64,000 nucleotides of DNA from assembly GCF_002327105.1 (NCBI RefSeq), contig NZ_CP023406.1, forward strand, positions 3,286,001 to 3,350,000. Direction: 5' to 3'. Origin of the DNA: Luteimonas chenhongjianii (GTDB taxonomy: Bacteria > Pseudomonadota > Gammaproteobacteria > Xanthomonadales > Xanthomonadaceae). Position numbers and translations under genes: made by a program. Shown one piece after another: positions 61,183-64,000 of this stretch (position 1 is the stretch's first letter; every line of letters begins with the position of its first letter). Below the pieces are notes generated by a model. That model saw nothing but the letters and a program-made list of their open reading frames with translations. It was not told the DNA's origin and ran no database searches.

Positions 61183-62763
61183 TCAGCCAGCCGGATAGAT
61201 GTAGCTCGCGCCGACGCCCAGCGGGATACCCAGACCCCAGAACGCCAGCAGGAACAGCGTCCACAGGATCGACAGCCCGATCGAGTACGGAATCATGATC
61301 GACACCAGGGTGCCGATCCCCGCCGAGGTCACATAGCGCTGGCAGAACACGACGATCAGCGGGAAATACGGCATCAGTGGCGTCAGGATGGTGGTCATCG
61401 AATCGCCTACGCGGTAGGCCGCCTGGGTGAGATCGGGCGAGACGCCCAGTTGCATCATCAGCGGCACCATGATCGGCGCGAGCAGTGCCCACTTCGCCGA
61501 CGCCGAACCGATGAAGAGGTTCACAATGCCGGTCATCAGGATCAGGCCGATGATCGTCAGCCACATCGGCAGGCCGAGGCCCTTGAGGAAATCGGCGCCC
61601 TCGACCGCCATCAGCGTGCCAAGACCCGAGCCGTTGAAGCCGGCGAGGAATTGCGCAATAAAGAACGCGATGACGATGTAGTAACCCATGCCGCTCATCG
61701 ACCTGGTCATCGCCGCGATGATGTCGCGATGCGTTTTCACGGTGCCGGCGATGTAGCCGTAGACCACGCCCGGCAACAGGAACAGCACGAAGATCAGCGC
61801 GACGATCGACTGCATCACCGGCGCGGCGGCGACGAGCAGCGGATGACTGCCGTCGGGCACGACATCGGCCGGCGCGCGCCATGGCGAGGTCTCGGGCATC
61901 AGCGTCAGCGCGAACAGCCCGGCGGCGACCAACATCGCGATGACCGCCCACAGCAGGCCACGCTTCTCGGCGGCGCTGAGATCGTCCATCTTCGGCAGGT
62001 TCGCCGGATCGCCATCGACAGGCGTGCGCTGGAGGCGCGGCTCGACGATGCGGTCGGTGACGAACCAGCCGATCGCGATGATCAACAGACTCGACGCGCT
62101 GGTGAAGATCCAGTTGTTGAGTGGGTTGACGATCAGTGCGGGATCGAGAATCTGCGCCGCCTCCTGGGTGAAGCTGGCGAGCAGCGGATCCAGCGAGGAA
62201 GGCACCAGCAGCGTGGCGGAGAACCCACCCGACACACCGCAGAACGCCGCCGCGATACCCGCCAGCGGATGCCGGCCCGCCGCATAGAAGATCACCCCGC
62301 CAAGCGGAATCACCAGCACGTAACCTGCATCCACCGCGACGTGGCTCAGCACCGCGACCGCGACCAGCGCCGGGGTGAGCAGCTGCTTCGGCGTCACCGA
62401 CAGCACGCGGCGCAGCGCGGCATTGATGAAACCGGTGTGTTCGGCGACGCCAAGTCCGAGCATCGCGACCAGCACCACGCCCAGCGGCGCGAAGCCGAGG
62501 AACACGCGCACCATGTTCGCCATGAAGGCGGTCAGCGACTCGCCCGAGAGCTGGTTGACCACCTGGATCGGCGTGCCGGTGCGCGGATCGATCGCCTGGA
62601 AATCCACGCCCGACAAGGCCCACGACAGGAGCCACACCGCGAGCATCAACAGCAGGAACAGCATCGCCGGATCCGGCAGCTTGTTGCCTACGCGTTCGAC
62701 CGTGTCGAGAAACCGGGCGATGGCACCGCGCGGCGCGGCAGTGTCCGGAGAAGGCTGGCTCAT
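61183..62763 (-). CDS. AbgT-family transporter
   Basis: 526 residues from ATG 62763 (MSQPSPDTAAPRGAIARFLDTVERVGNKLPDP). About 11-12 membrane helices plus two re-entrant loops are expected. Family blocks are VAEHTGFINAALRRVL, AVDAGYVLVIPLGGVIFYAAGRHPLAGIAAAFCGVSGGFSA and GSASAKWALLAPIMVPLM. Members carry aminobenzoyl-glutamate or export sulfonamides. It lies upstream of the POT gene on the same strand (152 bp). Confidence 0.93.
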   Translation of the reverse strand: MSQPSPDTAAPRGAIARFLDTVERVGNKLPDPAMLFLLLMLAVWLLSWALSGVDFQAIDPRTGTPIQVVNQLSGESLTAFMANMVRVFLGFAPLGVVLVAMLGLGVAEHTGFINAALRRVLSVTPKQLLTPALVAVAVLSHVAVDAGYVLVIPLGGVIFYAAGRHPLAGIAAAFCGVSGGFSATLLVPSSLDPLLASFTQEAAQILDPALIVNPLNNWIFTSASSLLIIAIGWFVTDRIVEPRLQRTPVDGDPANLPKMDDLSAAEKRGLLWAVIAMLVAAGLFALTLMPETSPWRAPADVVPDGSHPLLVAAAPVMQSIVALIFVLFLLPGVVYGYIAGTVKTHRDIIAAMTRSMSGMGYYIVIAFFIAQFLAGFNGSGLGTLMAVEGADFLKGLGLPMWLTIIGLILMTGIVNLFIGSASAKWALLAPIMVPLMMQLGVSPDLTQAAYRVGDSMTTILTPLMPYFPLIVVFCQRYVTSAGIGTLVSIMIPYSIGLSILWTLFLLAFWGLGIPLGVGASYIYPAG

Positions 62764-62849
62764 GCGGGTGTCGTCCCCTTTTTCGTCAACCGCGCATCCT
62801 AGCAGTCGGGCACCGCGCGGCGCTCTGCACGCACGTCCGCAACGGGAAA

Positions 62850-62868
62850 CCCCGGCACGTGGCCGGGG
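62850..62868 (-). terminator. Terminator after the ExeM-like gene
   Basis: CCCCGGC-N5-GCCGGGG followed on the minus strand by TTTCCCGTT; it lies 26 bp after the nuclease gene stop and upstream of abgT. Confidence 0.65.
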
Positions 62869-62894
62869 CTCTCGAAGCGCACATCCGATCGCGA

Positions 62895-64000
62895 TCAGGG
62901 CGCGTAGCTGGCCCGCACCGTGAGGTGGCCGAATGCACGCTCGCCGACGACGCGCACGTACCAGATGCCCGCCTGCGGCACTGCCAGCGTCACCGTCTCG
63001 TTGTTGCCGGGACGCTGCGAACGCAGCTGCCAGTCGTCCGCGGTCGGCAGGACTTCGTGGCTGGCATACAGCGTGATGTCTCCGGTACCGCCGGCGGTGA
63101 GGATGCGCAGATTCCGCGCGCCGGCCGGCACGTCGATCCGGAACAGGCGCGATTCGCCGGCCGCGCCTTCGATGCCGCCGACCTGCACGCCGTTGACCAG
63201 CGGCTGCGCGGCCGCCGCCGGATGCTCGACCACCGACACCGACGCGGTCGCGCTGTTGTCGGTCTCGTCGGGATCGTGCGTCTGCGAGGTCGCCGCGACG
63301 GTCAGCGTCACGGTCTCGTCGATCCGCGAATCGGGCGCGGCCGCCGACAGTGCGAACAGCGCCTGCGCAGCGTTGCCGAGCATTTCGCTGCTGCATGCCA
63401 GCGACGTCTTGCCATCGCCGGTTTCAGGGGCCTCGCAGCTCCAGTCGGCTGGCGGCGTGACCGTCAGATCGTCGAGCTCCGCATCCAGCACTGCGCCGAA
63501 GCCCGGGAATTGCGCGGCATCCGGGCCGGCATTGCGCAGGATGGCGTTGAACGCGAGCGGATCGCCCGCGAACACTTCCGTATTCGCGGCCGCGACCGTG
63601 ATGCCGAGATCGGCGACCGTCGCCGGCTGCAGACGCACCAGCAACACCGTCGGGTCGTGGTCGGACAGGCGCGTCGGCGTGTCCGCATCGTTGCGCGCGA
63701 CTTCGGGGAAGTCGGCGTTGATGCGCGCATGGCTGATGTCGAGGCCGGCGACCATCGGCGAATCCACCAGCGCCTGGTTCACCAGCACATGGTCGAGCGA
63801 CTGGGCCTGGTAGTCGAACACGAAGGAGTAGCGTTCCTCGTTGGCCGCCTCCAGCGTCATGTTGAGCAGCGAGGGGGCGATCAGCACGGCGCCGTCATTG
63901 TCGACCGCGGTTTCGGCGTCGGGCGACGGCAGGCCGGTGACTGTGCCCATGCCGTCGACGTAGCCGTCGTTGAACTCGAACGCGTTGAAATCGCCGAGCA
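62895..64000 (-). CDS. ExeM/NucH-like extracellular nuclease, C-terminal part; cut by window edge
   Basis: The last 368 codons of a gene that starts beyond the window. The visible end of an endonuclease/exonuclease/phosphatase domain has GDFNAFEFNDGYVDG (the catalytic Asp-Asn) and SDHDPTVLLVRL (His). Then comes an Ig-like domain with two cysteines, and a C-terminal beta domain (RLFRIDVPAGARNLRILTAGGTGDITLYAS; WYVRVVGERAFGHLTVRASY) of the bacterial pre-peptidase (PPC) type. ExeM-like nucleases act outside the cell on DNA. Secretion by the type II system at the other end of the window is plausible but not shown. Confidence 0.92.
   Translation of the reverse strand, partial: LGDFNAFEFNDGYVDGMGTVTGLPSPDAETAVDNDGAVLIAPSLLNMTLEAANEERYSFVFDYQAQSLDHVLVNQALVDSPMVAGLDISHARINADFPEVARNDADTPTRLSDHDPTVLLVRLQPATVADLGITVAAANTEVFAGDPLAFNAILRNAGPDAAQFPGFGAVLDAELDDLTVTPPADWSCEAPETGDGKTSLACSSEMLGNAAQALFALSAAAPDSRIDETVTLTVAATSQTHDPDETDNSATASVSVVEHPAAAAQPLVNGVQVGGIEGAAGESRLFRIDVPAGARNLRILTAGGTGDITLYASHEVLPTADDWQLRSQRPGNNETVTLAVPQAGIWYVRVVGERAFGHLTVRASYAP

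Noticed and set aside
1..64000. CRISPR arrays, insertion sequences, integrases or prophage genes
   Set aside because: No regularly spaced direct repeats and no transposase, integrase or phage structural motifs were seen in any frame.

Overview
The window is GC-rich (about two thirds G+C by eye) gammaproteobacterial chromosome, most likely from the Lysobacteraceae/Xanthomonadaceae (Luteimonas/Lysobacter/Xanthomonas relatives). Pointers are a type II secretion operon in the Xanthomonas xps order E-F-G-H-I-J-K-L-M-N-D, the clp/speD pair beside a trp cluster, and wzm/wzt directly beside metB, as at the Xanthomonas LPS locus. The genus is an inference. I found no insertion sequence, integrase, CRISPR array or rRNA gene. 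There is one tRNA gene, tRNA-Gln(CTG).

Layout. 0-9.2 kb: minus-strand type II secretion operon, with gspD cut by the left edge. 9.5-11.7 kb: a secreted protein divergent from gspE, and a lipoprotein. 11.9-17.8 kb: O-antigen-type ABC export (wzm, wzt, coiled-coil methyltransferase) followed by metB and cbs. 17.9-20.7 kb: small envelope genes and a PilU-like ATPase. 20.7-23.2 kb: maiA and fahA of tyrosine breakdown and a 2-oxoglutarate dioxygenase. 23.3-26.9 kb: tRNA-Gln, rpsI, rplM, coq7, speD and clp. 27.7-38.6 kb: a TauE-like transporter, the trp cluster trpE-(ClpP-like)-trpG-trpD-(ABM)-trpC::HAD, yegS, rpe, a J-domain protein and purC. 46.6-55 kb: small membrane genes and a complete Mrp antiporter operon (mrpAB-C-D-E-F-G). 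55-64 kb: hmgA and hppD with a divergent marR, a POT peptide transporter, an AbgT transporter and the C-terminal part of an ExeM-like secreted nuclease.

The most unusual part is 38.6-46.4 kb. A HlyD-type adaptor gene is followed by two short genes whose products share a VDGA-type leader and have Gly/Ala-rich GxxxG cores. After a 13-bp hairpin comes a 52-residue two-helix membrane protein in about 39% GC DNA, then a periplasmic M16 protease and a C39-peptidase ABC exporter. A divergent XRE regulator gene lies upstream. I read this as a Gram-negative two-peptide (class IIb-like) bacteriocin locus; the small membrane protein is the candidate immunity protein and the M16 protease is an unexplained partner.

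Other notable points: an in-frame fusion of TrpC to a HAD-IB phosphatase domain, a Trp-rich reading frame just before trpE, a palindrome filling the hppD promoter spacer (probable MarR operator), and a lower-GC patch inside the POT transporter gene.
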